Shown: positions 48,682 to 60,728, numbered from the stretch's first letter. The stretch: 64,000 nt of DNA from Azorinus chamasolen (GCA_963576725.1 OY755242.1:58882480-58946479), one strand, 5' to 3'. Numbers and translations: made by a program. Notes: generated by a model not told the origin, from the sequence alone.

Positions 48682-50749
48682 ACAAAAACGAAAAATAATT
48701 GAATAAGTAACGGGGTGTGAAGTTAGCTACTTATTCCCGGTTCGTTATTCAGAATAACGAAAATAATCGAATAAGTAACGGGATGTGAAGTTAGCTACTT
48801 ATTCCCGGTTCGTTATTGACAAAAACGAACATAATCGAATAAGTAACTGGACGTGAAGTTAGCTACTTATTCCCGGTTCCTTATTCACAAAAACGAAAAT
48901 ATCGAATAAGTAACGGGATGTGAAGTTAGCTACTTATTCCCGGTTCGTTATTCAAAATAATGAAAATAATTGAATAAGTAACGGGATGTGAAGTTAGCTG
49001 CTTATTCCCGGTTCGTTATTCACAAAAACGAAAATAATCGAATATGTAACGGGACGTGAAGTTAGCTACTTATTCCCTGTTCGTTATTCAGAATAACGAA
49101 AATAATTGAATTAGTAACGGGATGTGAAGTTAGCTACTTATTCCCGGTTCGTTATTCACAAAAACGAACATAATCGAATAAGTAACTGGATGTGAAGTTA
49201 GCTACTTATTCCCGGTTCGTTATTCAAAATAATGAAAATAATCGAATAAGTAACGGGATGTGAAGTTAGCTACTTATTCCCGGTTCGTTATTCAGAATAA
49301 TGAAAATAATCGAATAAGTAACGGGACGTGCAGTTAGCTACTTATTCCCGGTTCGTTATTCAGAATAACGAAAATAATCGAATAAGTAACGGGATGTGAA
49401 GTTAGCTACTTATTTCCGGTTCGTTATTCACAAAAACGAAAATAATTGAATAAGTAACGGGATGTGAAGTTAGCTACTTATTCCCGCTTCGTTATTCAGA
49501 ATAACGAAAATAATCGAATTAGTAACGGGATGTGAAGTTACCTACTTATTCCCGGTTCGTTATTCACAAAAACGAACATAATCGAATAAGTAACTGGATG
49601 TGAAGTTAGCTACTTATTCCCGGTTCGTTATTCAAAATAACGAAAATAATTGAATAAGTAACTGGATGTGAAGTTAGCTACTTATTCCCGGTTCGTTATT
49701 CGGAACAACGAAAATAATCGAATAAGTAACGGGATGTGAAGTTAGCTACTTATTCCCTTTTCCTTATTCAAAATAACGAAAAATAATCGAATAAGTAACG
49801 GGATGTGAAGTTAGCTACTTATTCCCGGTTCGTTATTCACAAAAACGAAAATAATCGAATAAGTAACTGGATGTGAAGTCAGCTACTTATTCCCGGTTCG
49901 TTATTCACAAAAACGAAAATAATCGAATAAGTAACTGGATGTGAAGTTAGCTACTTATTCCCGGTTCCTTATTCACAAAAACGAAAATATCGAATAAGTA
50001 ACGGGATGTGAAGTTAGCTACTTATTCCCGGTTCGTTATTCAAAATAACAAAAATAATCGAATAAGTAACGGGATGTGAAGTTAGCTGCTTATTCCCGGT
50101 TCGTTATTCAGAATAACGAAAATAGTCGAATAAGTAACGGGATGTGAAGTTAGCTACCTATTCCCGGTTCGTTATTCACAAAAACGAAAATAATCGAATA
50201 AGTAACTGGATGTGAAGTTAGCTACTTATTCCCGGTTCCTTATTCAAAATAATGAAAATAATTGAATAAGTAACGGGATGTGAAGTTAGCTACTTATTCC
50301 CGGTTCGTTATTCAGAATAATGAAAATAATCGAATAAGTAACGGGACGTGCAGTTAGCTACTTATTCCCTGTTCGTTATTCAGAATAACGAAAATAATCG
50401 AATAAGTAACGGGATGTGAAGTTAGCTACTTATTCCCGATTCGTTATTCACAAAAACGAAAAATAATTGAATAAGTAACGGGATGTGAAGTTAGCTACTT
50501 ATTCCCGGTTCGTTATTCACAAAAACGAATATAATCGAATAAGTAACGGGATGTGAAGTTAGCTACTTATTCCCGGTTCCTTATTCACAAAAACGAAAAT
50601 AATTGAATAAGTAACGGGATGTGAAGTTAGCTACTTATTTCCGGTTCGTTATTCACAAAAACGAAAATAATCGAATAAGTAACGGGATGTGAAGTTAGCT
50701 ACTTATTCCCGGTTCGTTATTCACAAAAAACGAATATAATCGAATAAGT

Positions 50750-53700
50750 AACTGGACTTGAAGTTAGCTACTTATTCCCGGTTCGTTATTCGGAACAACG
50801 AAAATAATCGAATAAGTAACGGGATGTGAAGTTAGCTACTTATTCCCGGTTCGTTATTCAGAATAACGAAAATAATCGAATAAGTAACGGGATGTGAAGT
50901 TAGCTAATTATTCCCGGTTCGTTATTCACAAAAACGAACATAATCGAATAAGTAACTGGACGTGAAGTTAGCTACTTATTCCCGGTTCGTTATTCAAAAT
51001 AACGAAAATAATTGAATAAGTAACGGGATGTGAAGTTAGCTACTTATTCCAGTTCGTTATTCACAAAAACGAAAATAATCGAATAAGTAACTGGGTGTGA
51101 AGTTAGCTACTTATTCCCGGTTCGTTATTCACAAAAACGAAAATAATCGAATAAGTAACTGGACGTGAAGTTAGCTACTTATTCCCGGTTCCTTATTCAC
51201 AAAAACGAAAATATCGAATAAGTAACGGGATGTGAAGTTAGCTACTTATTCCCGGTTCGTTATTCACAATAACGAAAATAATCGAATAAGTAACGGGATG
51301 TGAAGTTAGCTGCTTATTCCCGGTTCGTTATTCAGAATAACGAAAATAATCGAATAAGTAACGGGATGTGAAGTTAGCTACCTATTCCCGGTTCGTTATT
51401 CACTAAAACGAAAATAATCGAATAAGTAACTGGATGTGAAGTTAGCTACTTATACCCGGTTCCTTATTCAAAATAATGAAAATAATTGAATAAGTAACGG
51501 ATGTGAAGTTAGCTACTTATTCCCGGTTCGTTATTCAGAATAATGAAAATAATCGAATAAGTAACTGGACGTGAAGTTAGCTACTTATTCCCTATTCGTT
51601 ATTCAGAATAACGAAAATAATCGAATAAGTAACGGGATGTGAAGTTAGCTACTTATTCCCGGTTCGTTATTCACAAAAACGAAAAATAATTGAATAAGTA
51701 ACGGGATGTGAAGTTAGCTACTTATTCCCGGTTCGTTATTCACAAAAACGAAAACAATCGAATAAGTAACGGGATGTGAAATTAGCTACTTATTCCCGGT
51801 TCCTTATTCACAAAAACGAAAATAATTGAATAAGTAACGGGATGTGAAGTTAGCTACTTATTTCCGGTTCGTTATTCAGAACAACGAAAATAATCGAATA
51901 AGTAACGGGATGTGAAGTTAGCTACTTATTCCCGGTTCGTTATTCACAAAAAAACGAACATAATCGAATAAGTAACTGGACTTGAAGTTAGCTACTTATT
52001 CCCGGTTCGTTAATCGGAACAACGAAAATAATCGAATAAGTAACGGGATGTGAAGTTAGCTACTTATTCCCGGTTCGTAATTCAGAATAACGAAAATAAT
52101 CGAATAAGTAACGGGATGTGAAGTTAGCTACTTATTCCCGGTTCGTTATTCACAAAAACGAACATAATCGAATAAGTAACTGGACGTGAAGTTAGCTACT
52201 TATTCCCGGTTCGTTATTCAAAATAACGAAAATAATTGAATAAGTAACGGGATGTGAAGTTAGCTACTTATTCCAGTTCGTTATTCACAAAAACGAAAAT
52301 AATCGAATAAGTAACTGGGTGTGAAGTTAGCTACTTATTCCCGGTTCGTTATTCACAAAAACGAAAATAATCGAATAAGTAACTGGACGTGAAGTTAGCT
52401 ACTTATTCCCGGTTCCTTATTCACAAAAACGAAAATATCGAATAAGTAACGGGATGTGAAGTTAGCTACTTATTCCCGGTTCGTTATTCACAATAACGAA
52501 AATAATCGAATAAGTAACGGGATGTGAAGTTAGCTGCTTATTCCCGGTTCGTTATTCAGAATAACGAAAATAATCGAATAAGTAACGGGATGTGAAGTTA
52601 GCTACCTATTCCCGGTTCGTTATTCACAAAAACGAAAATAATCGAATAAGTAACTGGATGTGAAGTTAGCTACTTATACCCGGTTCCTTATTCAAAATAA
52701 TGAAAATAATTGAATAAGTAACGGGATGTGAAGTTAGCTACTTATTCCCGGTTCGTTATTCAGAATAATGAAAATAATCGAATAAGTAACTGGACGTGAA
52801 GTTAGCTACTTATTCCCTATTCGTTATTCAGAATAACGAAAATAATCGAATAAGTAACGGGATGTGAAGTTAGCTACTTATTCCCGGTTCGTTATTCACA
52901 AAAACGAAAAATAATTGAATAAGTAACGGGATGTGAAGTTAGCTACTTATTCCCGGTTCGTTATTCACAAAAACGAAAATAATCGATTAAGTAACGGGAT
53001 GTGAAGTTAGCTACTTATTCCCGGTTCCTTATTCACAAAAACGAAAATAATTGAATAAGTAACGGGATGTGAAGTTAGCTACTTATTCCCGGTTCGTTAT
53101 TCAGAATAACGAAAATAATCGAATAAGTAACGGGATGTGAAGTTAGCTACTTATTCCCGGTTCGTTATTCACAAAAAACGAACATAATCGAATAAGTAAC
53201 TGGACTTGAAGTTAGCTACTTATTCCCGGTTCGTTATTCGGAACAACGAAAATAATCGAATAAGTAACGGGATGTGAAGTTAGCTACCTATTCCCGGTTC
53301 GTTATTCACAAAAACGAAAATAATCGAATAAGTAACTGGATGTGAAGTTAGCTACTTATTCCCGGTTCCTTATTCAAAATAATGAAAATAATTGAATAAG
53401 TAACGGGATGTGAAGTTAGCTACTTATTCCCGGTTCGTTATTCAGAATAATGAAAATAATCGAATAAGTACCGGGACGTGAAGTTAGCAACTTATTCCCG
53501 GTTCGTTATTCACAAAACGAAAATAATCGAATAAGTAACGGGATATGAAGTTAGCTACTTATTCCCGGTTCCTTATTCACAAAAACGAAAATATCGAATA
53601 AGTAACGGGATGTGAAGTTAGCTACTTATTCCCGGTTCCTTATTCAAAATAATGAAAATAATTGAATAAGTAACGGGATGTGAAGTTAGCTACATATTCC

Positions 53701-55250
53701 CGGTTCGTTATTCAGAATAACGAAAATAATCGAATAAGTAACGGGATGTGAAGTTAGCTACTTATTCCCGGTTCGTTATTCACAAAAACGAAAATTAATT
53801 GTATAAGTAACGGGATGTGAAGTTAGCTACTTATTCCCGGTTCGTTATTCACAAAAACGAAAATAATCGAATAAGTAACTGGATGTGAAGTTAGCTACTT
53901 ATTCCCGGTTCGTTATTCACAAAAACGAAAATAATTGAATAAGTAACGGGATGTGAAGTTAGCTACTTATTCCCGGTTCGTTATTCAGAATAACGAAAAT
54001 AATCGAATAAGTAACGGGATGTGAAGTTAGCTACTTATTCCCGGTTCGTTATTCACAAAAACGAACATAATCGAATAAGTAACTGGATGTGAAGTTAGCT
54101 ACTTATTCCCGGTTCGTTATTCAAAATAACGAAAATAATTGAATAAGTAACGGGATGTGAAGTTAGCTACTTATTCCCGGTTCGTTATTCTGAAGAACGA
54201 AAATAATCGAATAAGTAACGGGATGTGAAGTTAGCTACTTATTCCCGGTTCCTTATTCAAAATAACGAAAAATAATTGAATAAGTAACGGGATGTGAAGT
54301 TAGCTACTTATTCCCGGTTCGTTATTCACAAAAACGAAAATAATCGAATAAGTAACTGGATGTGAAGTTAGCTACTTATTCCCGGTTCGTTATTCACAAA
54401 AACGAAAATAATCGAATAAGTAACTGGACGTGAAGTTAGCTACTTATTCCCGGTTCCTTATTCACAAAAACGAAAATATCGAATAAGTAACGGGATGTGA
54501 AGTTAGCTACTTATTCCCGGTTCGTTATTCAAAATAACGAAAATAATCGAATAAGTAACGGGATGTGAAGTTAGCTGCTTATTCCCGGTTCGTTATTCAG
54601 AATAACGAAAATAGTCGAATAAGTAACGGGATGTGAAGTTAGCTACCTATTCCCGGTTCGTTATTCACAAAAACGAAAATAATCGAATAAGTAACAGGAT
54701 GTGAAGTTAGCTACTTATTCCCGGTTCCTTATTCAAAATAATGAAAATAATTGAATAAGTAACGGGATGTGAAGTTAGCTACTTATTCCCGGTTCGTTAT
54801 TCAGAATAATGAAAATAATCGAATAAGTAACTGGACGTGAAGTTAGCTACTTATTCCCTGTTCGTTATTCAGAATAACGAAAATAATCGAATAAGTAACG
54901 GGATGTGAAGTTAGCTACTTATTCCCGGTTCGTTATTCACAAAAACGAAAAATAATTGAATAAGTAACGGGATGTGAAGTTAGCTACTTATTCCCGGTTC
55001 GTTATTCACAAAAACGAAAATAATCGAATAAGTAACGGGATGTGAAGTTAGCTACTTATTCCCGGTTCCTTATTCACAAAAACGAAAATAATTGAATAAG
55101 TAACGGGATGTGAAGTTAGCTACTTATTCCCGGTTCGTTATTCAGAATAACGAAAATAATCGAATAAGTAACGGGATGTGAAGTTAGCTACTTATTCCCG
55201 GTTCGTTATTCACAAAAAACGAACATAATCGAATAAGTAACTGGACTTGA
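50750..55250 (-). repeat. 1,224-bp higher-order repeat of the right arm
   Basis: GGACTTGAAGTTAGC occurs at 50754, 51978 and 53202, exactly 1,224 bp (18 units) apart, and again at 55243 (2,041 bp, 30 units). The truncated TACTTATTCCAGTTCG at 51041 and 52265 gives the same 1,224-bp step. This period is not seen in the left arm. Confidence 0.85.
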
Positions 55251-56741
55251 AGTTAGCTACTTATTCCCGGTTCGTTATTCGGAACAACGAAAATAATCGA
55301 ATAAGTAACGGGATGTGAAGTTAGCTACTTATTCCCGGTTCGTTATTCAGAATAACGAAAATAATCGAATAAGTAACGGGACGTGAAGTTAGCTACTTAT
55401 TCCCGGTTCGTTATTCACAAAAACGAACATAATCGAATAAGTAACTGGACGTGAAGTTAGCTACTTATTCCCGGTTCGTTATTCAAAATAACGAAAATAA
55501 TTGAATAAGTAACGGGATGTGAAGTTAGCTACTTATTCCCGGTTCGTTATTCGGAACAACGAAAATAATCGAATAAGTAACGGGATGTGAAGTTAGCTAC
55601 TTATTCCCGGTTCGTTATTCAAAATAACGAAAAATAATTGAATAAGTAACGGGATGTGAAGTTAGCTACTTATTCCCGGTTCGTTATTCACAAAAACGAA
55701 AATAATCGAATAAGTAACTGGATGTGAAGTTAGCTACTTATTCCCGGTTCCTTATTCACAAAAACGAAAATAATCGAATATGTAACTGGACGTGAAGTTA
55801 GCTACTTATTCCCGGTTCCTTATTCAGAATAACGAAAATATCGAATAAGTAACGGGATGTGAAGTTAGCTACTTATTCCCGGTTCGTTATTCAAAATAAC
55901 GAAAATAATCGAATAAGTAACGGGATGTGAAGTTAGCTGCTTATTCCCGGTTCGTTATTCAGAATAACGAAAATAGTCGAATAAGTAACGGGATGTGAAG
56001 TTAGCTACCTATTCCCGGTTCGTTATTCACAAAAACGAAAATAATCGAATAAGTAACTGGATGTGAAGTTAGCTACTTATTCCCGGTTCCTTATTCAAAA
56101 TAATGAAAATTATTGAATAAGTAACGGGATGTGAAGTTAGCTACTTATTCCCGGTTCGTTATTCAGAATAATGAAAATAATCGAATAAGTAACGGGATGT
56201 GAAGTTAGCTACTTATTCCCGGTTCGTTATTCACAAAAACGAAAATAATCGAATAAGTAACGGGATGTGAAGTTAGCTACTTATTCCCGGTTCCTTATTC
56301 ACAAAAACGAAAATATCGAATAAGTAACGGGATGTGAAGTTAGCTACTTATTCCCGGTTCGTTATTCAAAATAATGAAAATAATTGAATAAGTAACGGGA
56401 TGTGAAGTTAGCTACTTATTCCCGGTTCGTTGTTCAGAATAACGAAAATAATCGAATAAGTAACGGGATGTGAAGTTAGCTACTTTTTCCCGGTTCGTTA
56501 TTCACAAAAACGAAAATAATCGAATAAGTAACTGGATGTGAAGTTAGCTACTTATTCCCGGTTCCTTATTCAAAATAACGAAAATAATTGAATAAGTAAC
56601 GGGATGTGAAGTTAGCTACTTATTCCCGGTTCGTTATTCAGAATAACGAATATAATTGAATAAGTAACTGGGTGTGAAGTTAGCTACTTATTCCCGGTTC
56701 GTTATTCACAAAAACGAAAACAGTCGAATAAGTAACGGGGT

Positions 56742-56826
56742 GTGAAGTTAGCTACTTGTTTGCTATTGGACATTCACAATCCATTGAATGTCGAACTGGG
56801 AACAAGGAACAAGTAGCCAACTTCAC
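56742..56826. repeat. Right terminal hairpin (85 bp)
   Basis: The reverse complement of 16825-16909, with differences such as CCCAGTTCG for CCCTGTTCG and GTCCAAT for GTTCAAT. GTGAAGTTAGCTACTTGTT pairs with AACAAGTAGCCAACTTCAC. It marks the outer end of the right arm. Confidence 0.87.
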
Positions 56827-56832
56827 GGACAT

Positions 56833-56841
56833 CCTATTAGG
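56833..56841. repeat. Right flanking direct repeat CCTATTAGG
   Basis: Identical to 16810-16818 in the same orientation and immediately beyond GGACAT. It is the partner of the proposed target-site duplication. Confidence 0.75.
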
Positions 56842-57521
56842 GACAGTTTCGAAACTTTAACGCAACACGAATAAATATTAATACATTATGGACATATAGA
56901 GGAGCTTACATGAGTGTTCATTGCAAATTGTTTTTATGAAACGAGTTTACTGTAACACATTTAATTTGACACGAGCTTTAGCGAGTGTCATATTCATTAT
57001 AGTAAACGAGTTTGAGATGTGAGATTCTTTTTATCAAATAAGCCTTAAAATTGTCATTGAAAATAAAACAGGCTACAGCTGGCGGCTGTTTCGGCCATTG
57101 CTTACAAACAGCATAGTAATACAGCGGACGACGTGCACGGAGCGCTGCTATTGGTTAACGCTTAAATGAGCGCAACAATTGGTAAACAATTGCTAACTTG
57201 CATACAAATGCACTAGTGCATTTCCGCGATTTACGGCACCATACAAGGCAGATTATGTGATGTATATTGGTGTATGACACCGGGATCTTTGACATCAAAC
57301 ATATGAAAACTTTGTCTTCTTGAGCATTTATTCGATCGGTTTTCTTGCATTAAACTTCTTTTCAGCATATAAGCAACTTAATAATTTATATATATATAGG
57401 TATTTTTAAAATGCATTGCAAGTAGAGACTTTCGTTTTTAAATATCAATCTACATAATGCTAAAGTAATATTGTGCTGGAAGATGTCATTTTAAGTTTGT
57501 AACACTGAAACATTGGTTATG
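56842..57521. other. Intergenic with a weak hairpin
   Basis: An imperfect dyad spans about 56940-57012: AAACGAGTTTACTGTAA opposes TTATAGTAAACGAGTTT, enclosing ACACGAGCTTTAGCGAGTGT. No gene is recognised. Confidence 0.45.
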
Positions 57522-57697
57522 CAGTAGAACCTGTCTTAAGCGGCCATCAAAAAGAGATCTAGTTCGGGGGGTTGTAAGGCAGGTGGTAGCTAATGGCAAG
57601 TAAAAAAATAATGCAGAAGAAATCTAGATGCAACCACCTGCTTTTTAAGACTCCTAATTTCAATAAATGAGTGGTCGCTTGGGTCAGGTTCTACAGT
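57522..57697. mobile_element. Group F hairpin MITE
   Basis: The outer arms TAGAACCTGTCTTAAGCGGC and GGTCGCTTGGGTCAGGTTCTA are complementary with a few mismatches. The inner arms GGCAGGTGGTAGC and GCAACCACCTGC also pair. Related pieces are at 58717-58892, 59913-60018 and 60470-60545. No coding capacity. Confidence 0.7.
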
Positions 57698-57723
57698 ATG
57701 TTAGTCATTGTGTTTCCCTCGCT

Positions 57724-57775
57724 TTAACCCTTTCCCTCATATTTAAACGAGTTTTGACGCCTTTCCTAACACTTT
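57724..57775. mobile_element. Orphan TTAA MITE terminus
   Basis: TTAACCCTTTCCCTCATATT TAAACGAGTTTTGACGCCTT resembles the outer 40 bp of group C in reverse. The rest of the element is not found. Confidence 0.5.
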
Positions 57776-57813
57776 TCTTCGGCCCATTTCTTGTCTATAA
57801 TCATTATTATTTC

Positions 57814-57939
57814 TGAGAGAGACAGACAGGCAGATAGACAGACAGACAGAGAGATACAGAGACAGAGAGACAGGGAGAGATAGACAAAGACATACATACA
57901 GAAAGAGAGAGACAGACAGAAAGAAAGACAGACAGAGTC
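57814..57939. repeat. Impure GACA/GAGA microsatellite
   Basis: About 125 bp of mixed GACA, GAGA and GATA repeats on the plus strand. Confidence 0.9.
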
Positions 57940-58089
57940 ATCTGCTGTATATCAACGTAAAAATGGGGTTTACCTGATTAATATCCATTTTAAAAAAATA
58001 CATCAGAAATATGAATTAGATGAATGAAAATTGTTTACAACGGCGTATGCATACATGAACTCATGAAGCTAGATAAATATGTAGAACCA

Positions 58090-58170
58090 GACCATCTAAC
58101 AGGACAGACAGTGAATAGACGGGTTTAACAGGAGCTGTCAGATCTTGGTCTGCTCTTTTTCAAAAGGCGG
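58090..58170. repeat. Diverged hairpin core
   Basis: GTCAGATCTTGGTCTGCTCT is clear; the left arm is barely recognisable. Confidence 0.4.
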
Positions 58171-58630
58171 CTTTATTAGGATACATGTTTTCACCAACTG
58201 CTATTGTTCGCTTTGCTTGTTGAGATTAAGCCATCATTTCTAACGGGAGTGCATCTTGATGATCTTGACGTAACACAATGTTAGTTATTTCCCCTTAATG
58301 TCTCTTAACTGTTATATTCTATTTCAAAGTTACTAAAGTGGATCAAAAGTTGTAGAAACTGACTATACCATTTGTACTTTAGAGAAGTTCGAAATCAGTT
58401 ATTTCCCTTCGTGAAAGATCGGCACATTTCGTAGACCGGGTTTGATTGGTTAGGAAGCAGATATTCCCACATTATTAATACGCAGCCAGGTTCAGTCAGT
58501 GAAATGAACTTGAGCTATGAGTTTATAGCTTAGTGTGAAGTACAAGAGAGAACAACATAGCTGGGACTAACTTTCTGTTAATTGGAATTTTTTCATAACG
58601 TTACTTGCCACGGTAAGTTGTTTTAGTTTC
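58171..58630. other. Intergenic, nothing recognised
   Basis: No repeat, frame or RNA gene that can be supported. Confidence 0.4.
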
Positions 58631-58654
58631 ATATATATATATATATATATATAT
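58631..58654. repeat. (AT)12 microsatellite
   Basis: Twenty-four bases of pure AT. It creates the isoleucine/tyrosine run of the minus frame 58601-58846, which is rejected as a gene. Confidence 0.95.
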
Positions 58655-58716
58655 GTCGTTAGCGTAAGACACAAGTCTGCGAAATACTTTTATGATATAG
58701 AATTGCTTAATTAATA

Positions 58717-58892
58717 CAGTAAACCCACTCATAAGAAGTCTAATTCTAATATTTCTTAATTTATAAAACATGCTTAATACAGGACAGAAATGATACAAAC
58801 AACTCATATGGGATCGTACTGTATCATTTTGCCTTGCTTTAAGCAACCACCTGATTTACAGTCTTCTGTGTTTATAAATTATGTGGTCGCTT
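58717..58892. mobile_element. Degenerate group F hairpin element
   Basis: CAGTAAACCCACTCATAAGA at the left and GCAACCACCTGATTTACAGT, then ATTATGTGGTCGCTTTAGCG, at the right. The right part aligns with 57633-57683 of the clearer copy. Confidence 0.5.
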
Positions 58893-59251
58893 TAGCGAGC
58901 TTTATCTGTATCTGTGTTCAACGCAGGGCAAATATACATGTACAACAAAATATGGACTAGTTAATGTCCCGATTTAGTTGTTGTTCTATTCGCTCATTGT
59001 TACATAAAGAAAATCTGCATCAATAGAAAAGGTACACTCCGAAAAACGTATCTACTTTTAGAGATTGTTTCTATTTTGTGGAAAAAACAACAAGGAAACA
59101 ATTTAATACATACGTATATTAATTACTACATGTATGATATTTACTGATAAGTAATTATCTTGAAAGATCAGACGTTTCTGTAAAGTTATATACGAGTACA
59201 TAAATGCAATCGAATTTGGAACCAGTTTGGTAAGCCAATATGTAATGTAGA
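58893..59251. other. Intergenic, nothing recognised
   Basis: AT-rich, with no feature supported. Confidence 0.4.
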
Positions 59252-59305
59252 TAATGATCAGAGTTTAGCCTCGGGAGCCGTTTGATATGGGTCTACACTG
59301 TTTAC
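59252..59305. repeat. Partial hairpin core
   Basis: GATCAGAGTTTAGCCTCGGG AGCCG followed by TGATATGGGTCTACACTGTT. Confidence 0.55.
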
Positions 59306-59362
59306 CAGTGACTGAGTGTCTGTCCGAATGCTAAGACTTTAAACACGATGTTGAAAGGAAGG

Positions 59363-59486
59363 CTAAACCTACCCTGCGCTCAGTTAATATTAACTAAACC
59401 TACCCTGCGCTCAGTTAATATAAACTAAACATACCCTGCGCTCAGTTAATATTAACTAAACCTGCCCTGCGCTCAGTTAATATTAA
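59363..59486. repeat. 31-bp minisatellite, four copies
   Basis: Unit starts at 59363, 59394, 59425 and 59456. Each unit has CTAAACCTACCCTGCGCTCA followed by GTTAATATTAA, whose end is the perfect dyad TTAATATTAA. Only three substitutions were noted among the four copies. Confidence 0.93.
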
Positions 59487-59912
59487 CTCAGAACTACAGA
59501 TAAAGGTGCGTACCCAAATATTAAAATCGTCATTTCCCAACCAAACCCTGTACTGTGATCACTCTTTAGAATCGTCTCGAAGAGTAGTCACAGTAAAGGG
59601 TTCGGTTGAAAAAATAAAGGAGTTATTCTTGAAAATGTTTAAATGTACGCATCTTATCTGGACCTCTGTAATCGGACTTAAAATTTGCGAACTGTTGCAT
59701 AAATTTACCCGACGCACCCAAGTTGTAACGTCTGATTGAAACGATCTGACCATGATATGTTTCGTGGGTGTTTACAAAACAGAGCGCACTATCGTCAACT
59801 GTCTGGTTGTAACCGGTTATTTCTAGTAGGACCTTTGTAGTTTATACATACTGTCTGTTTATGACGTACATTCTACAACAGGACCTTCTTAAACCCATCA
59901 AAAATGGTCTAA
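59487..59912. other. Intergenic, opposing open frames
   Basis: A plus frame (59506-59739, 77 aa) and a minus frame (59559-59753, 64 aa) overlap. Neither has a recognised motif or nearby evidence of a gene. Confidence 0.35.
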
Positions 59913-60018
59913 CTATGGGTCTGTAAGGCAAGTTGTAGCTTAATGCAGGTCAAAACCAATACAGAGATCTTCTATAGGAGCTTTATGCATTACTCCCTTT
60001 TTAAGACTCATGTGTTCA
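59913..60018. mobile_element. Group F fragment
   Basis: GTAAGGCAAGTTGTAGCTTA through TTTTTAAGACTCATGTGTTC AATAAA, matching the inner part of 57570-57670. Confidence 0.5.
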
Positions 60019-60256
60019 ATAAATCCTTTCCCTGTTTTCATGTTAAGTCCTATTAAATTTCAACTGAATATTCATGGAGAAAATTGTTATAATGAAATAT
60101 GGAATGTGTAGAAAATTAATATAGAAGGTATAGAACCTAAAGAAACAGGTCTATCAATTTCCATACGCAAACAGAGCAGACACTAATCAGACGGCTCCAA
60201 TAGGAGACGTCTGATCTGGGTCTACTCCGTAGGCAAATGCGTGAAAACACGAAAAC
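60018..60256. mobile_element. TTAA MITE, group B, ends eroded
   Basis: AAATCCTTTCCCTGTTTTCA at the left, then AACTGAATATTCATGGAGAA and AACCTAAAGAAACAGG. The 68-bp core is at 60167-60234 (GCAAACAGAGCAGACACT ... GGGTCTACTCCGTAGGC, centre GGCTCCAATAGGAG). The right terminus lacks GGGTTAA. Confidence 0.7.
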
Positions 60257-60728
60257 AGTATGAAAACTGGACCAGGGGATCTAACAGTTAGGAACCTATA
60301 TTTGGCCAATCATTTAACCAGTTCCTTCATATAAGATCATAACTGTTAGATCATGGAGTTAGAGCAGACGACAAGGCGTTGGTCGCGGTAAATAGGTCTT
60401 GCTACTTCGCCTGATATGATTGGTTGAGACCGTATCGTCATACTTCGGAGATAGTCAATATTGCACGTACAGTAAAACCTCTCTATAACGGCCACTAAAT
60501 TACAACAAGTATTTTGTGTTAAAGGCAGGTGGCTGCTTAAAGCAACTTGAAAGTAAAACAGAACGGTTCTATAGGAGCCACTTGCCACATTGCAAAAGGG
60601 ACTACATGTATCAACATTTATTACGACCCTTCCCTTTTGTTTGGTTAATCAATAGTTTCACGATGTTTACTAACAGATTTTCCTTTTACCTACTGCGTTA
60701 ATTGAAATGTAATAAAATAAGGAATGAA
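60257..60728. other. Intergenic with group F fragment
   Basis: CAGTAAAACCTCTCTATAAC GGCCAC at 60470 and AGGCAGGTGGCTGCTTAAAG at 60528 are group F pieces. CATTTAACCAGTTCCTTCAT near 60311 resembles a group B end. The minus frame 60346-60588 crosses these repeats and is rejected. Confidence 0.45.

Larger units (their letters stand above)
48672..56750 (-). repeat. Right arm: inverted 68-bp satellite array
   Basis: About 119 units in reverse orientation (GAATAAGTAACGGGATGTGA, AGTTAGCTACTTATTCCCGG, TTCGTTATTCAC...). The same main variants as in the left arm occur. Some differ: CGGAACAACG is frequent here where the left arm has the GTTGTTCTG marker, and GGACTTGAAG appears only here as far as I saw. 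Confidence 0.96.
16819..56832. mobile_element. Giant foldback-type element (about 40 kb)
   Basis: The two ends are reverse complements. ATGTCCGTGAAGTTGGCTAC starts the left end, and its complement finishes the right end at 56832. Identity continues for at least the first 290 bp with about five mismatches, and the order of unit variants stays collinear to roughly 550-600 bp, allowing for one or two unit insertions. Everything between is a 68-bp tandem repeat that reverses orientation once, at 48672-48681. Foldback elements (Drosophila FB, and Galileo in another superfamily) are known to have long inverted arms built from short tandem repeats. FB belongs with Mutator-like elements and makes 9-bp duplications, which fits one reading here. 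There is no transposase and no unique central loop. The size, about ten times typical foldbacks, and the arm asymmetry are unusual. Copy numbers across such an array depend on assembly quality. Confidence 0.82.

Noticed and set aside
16819..56832. Centromeric or telomeric satellite
   Set aside because: The array is bounded by inverted ends and a direct repeat and is flanked by ordinary MITE-rich DNA on both sides. The unit is not a telomere motif. Centromere identity cannot be judged from sequence alone.
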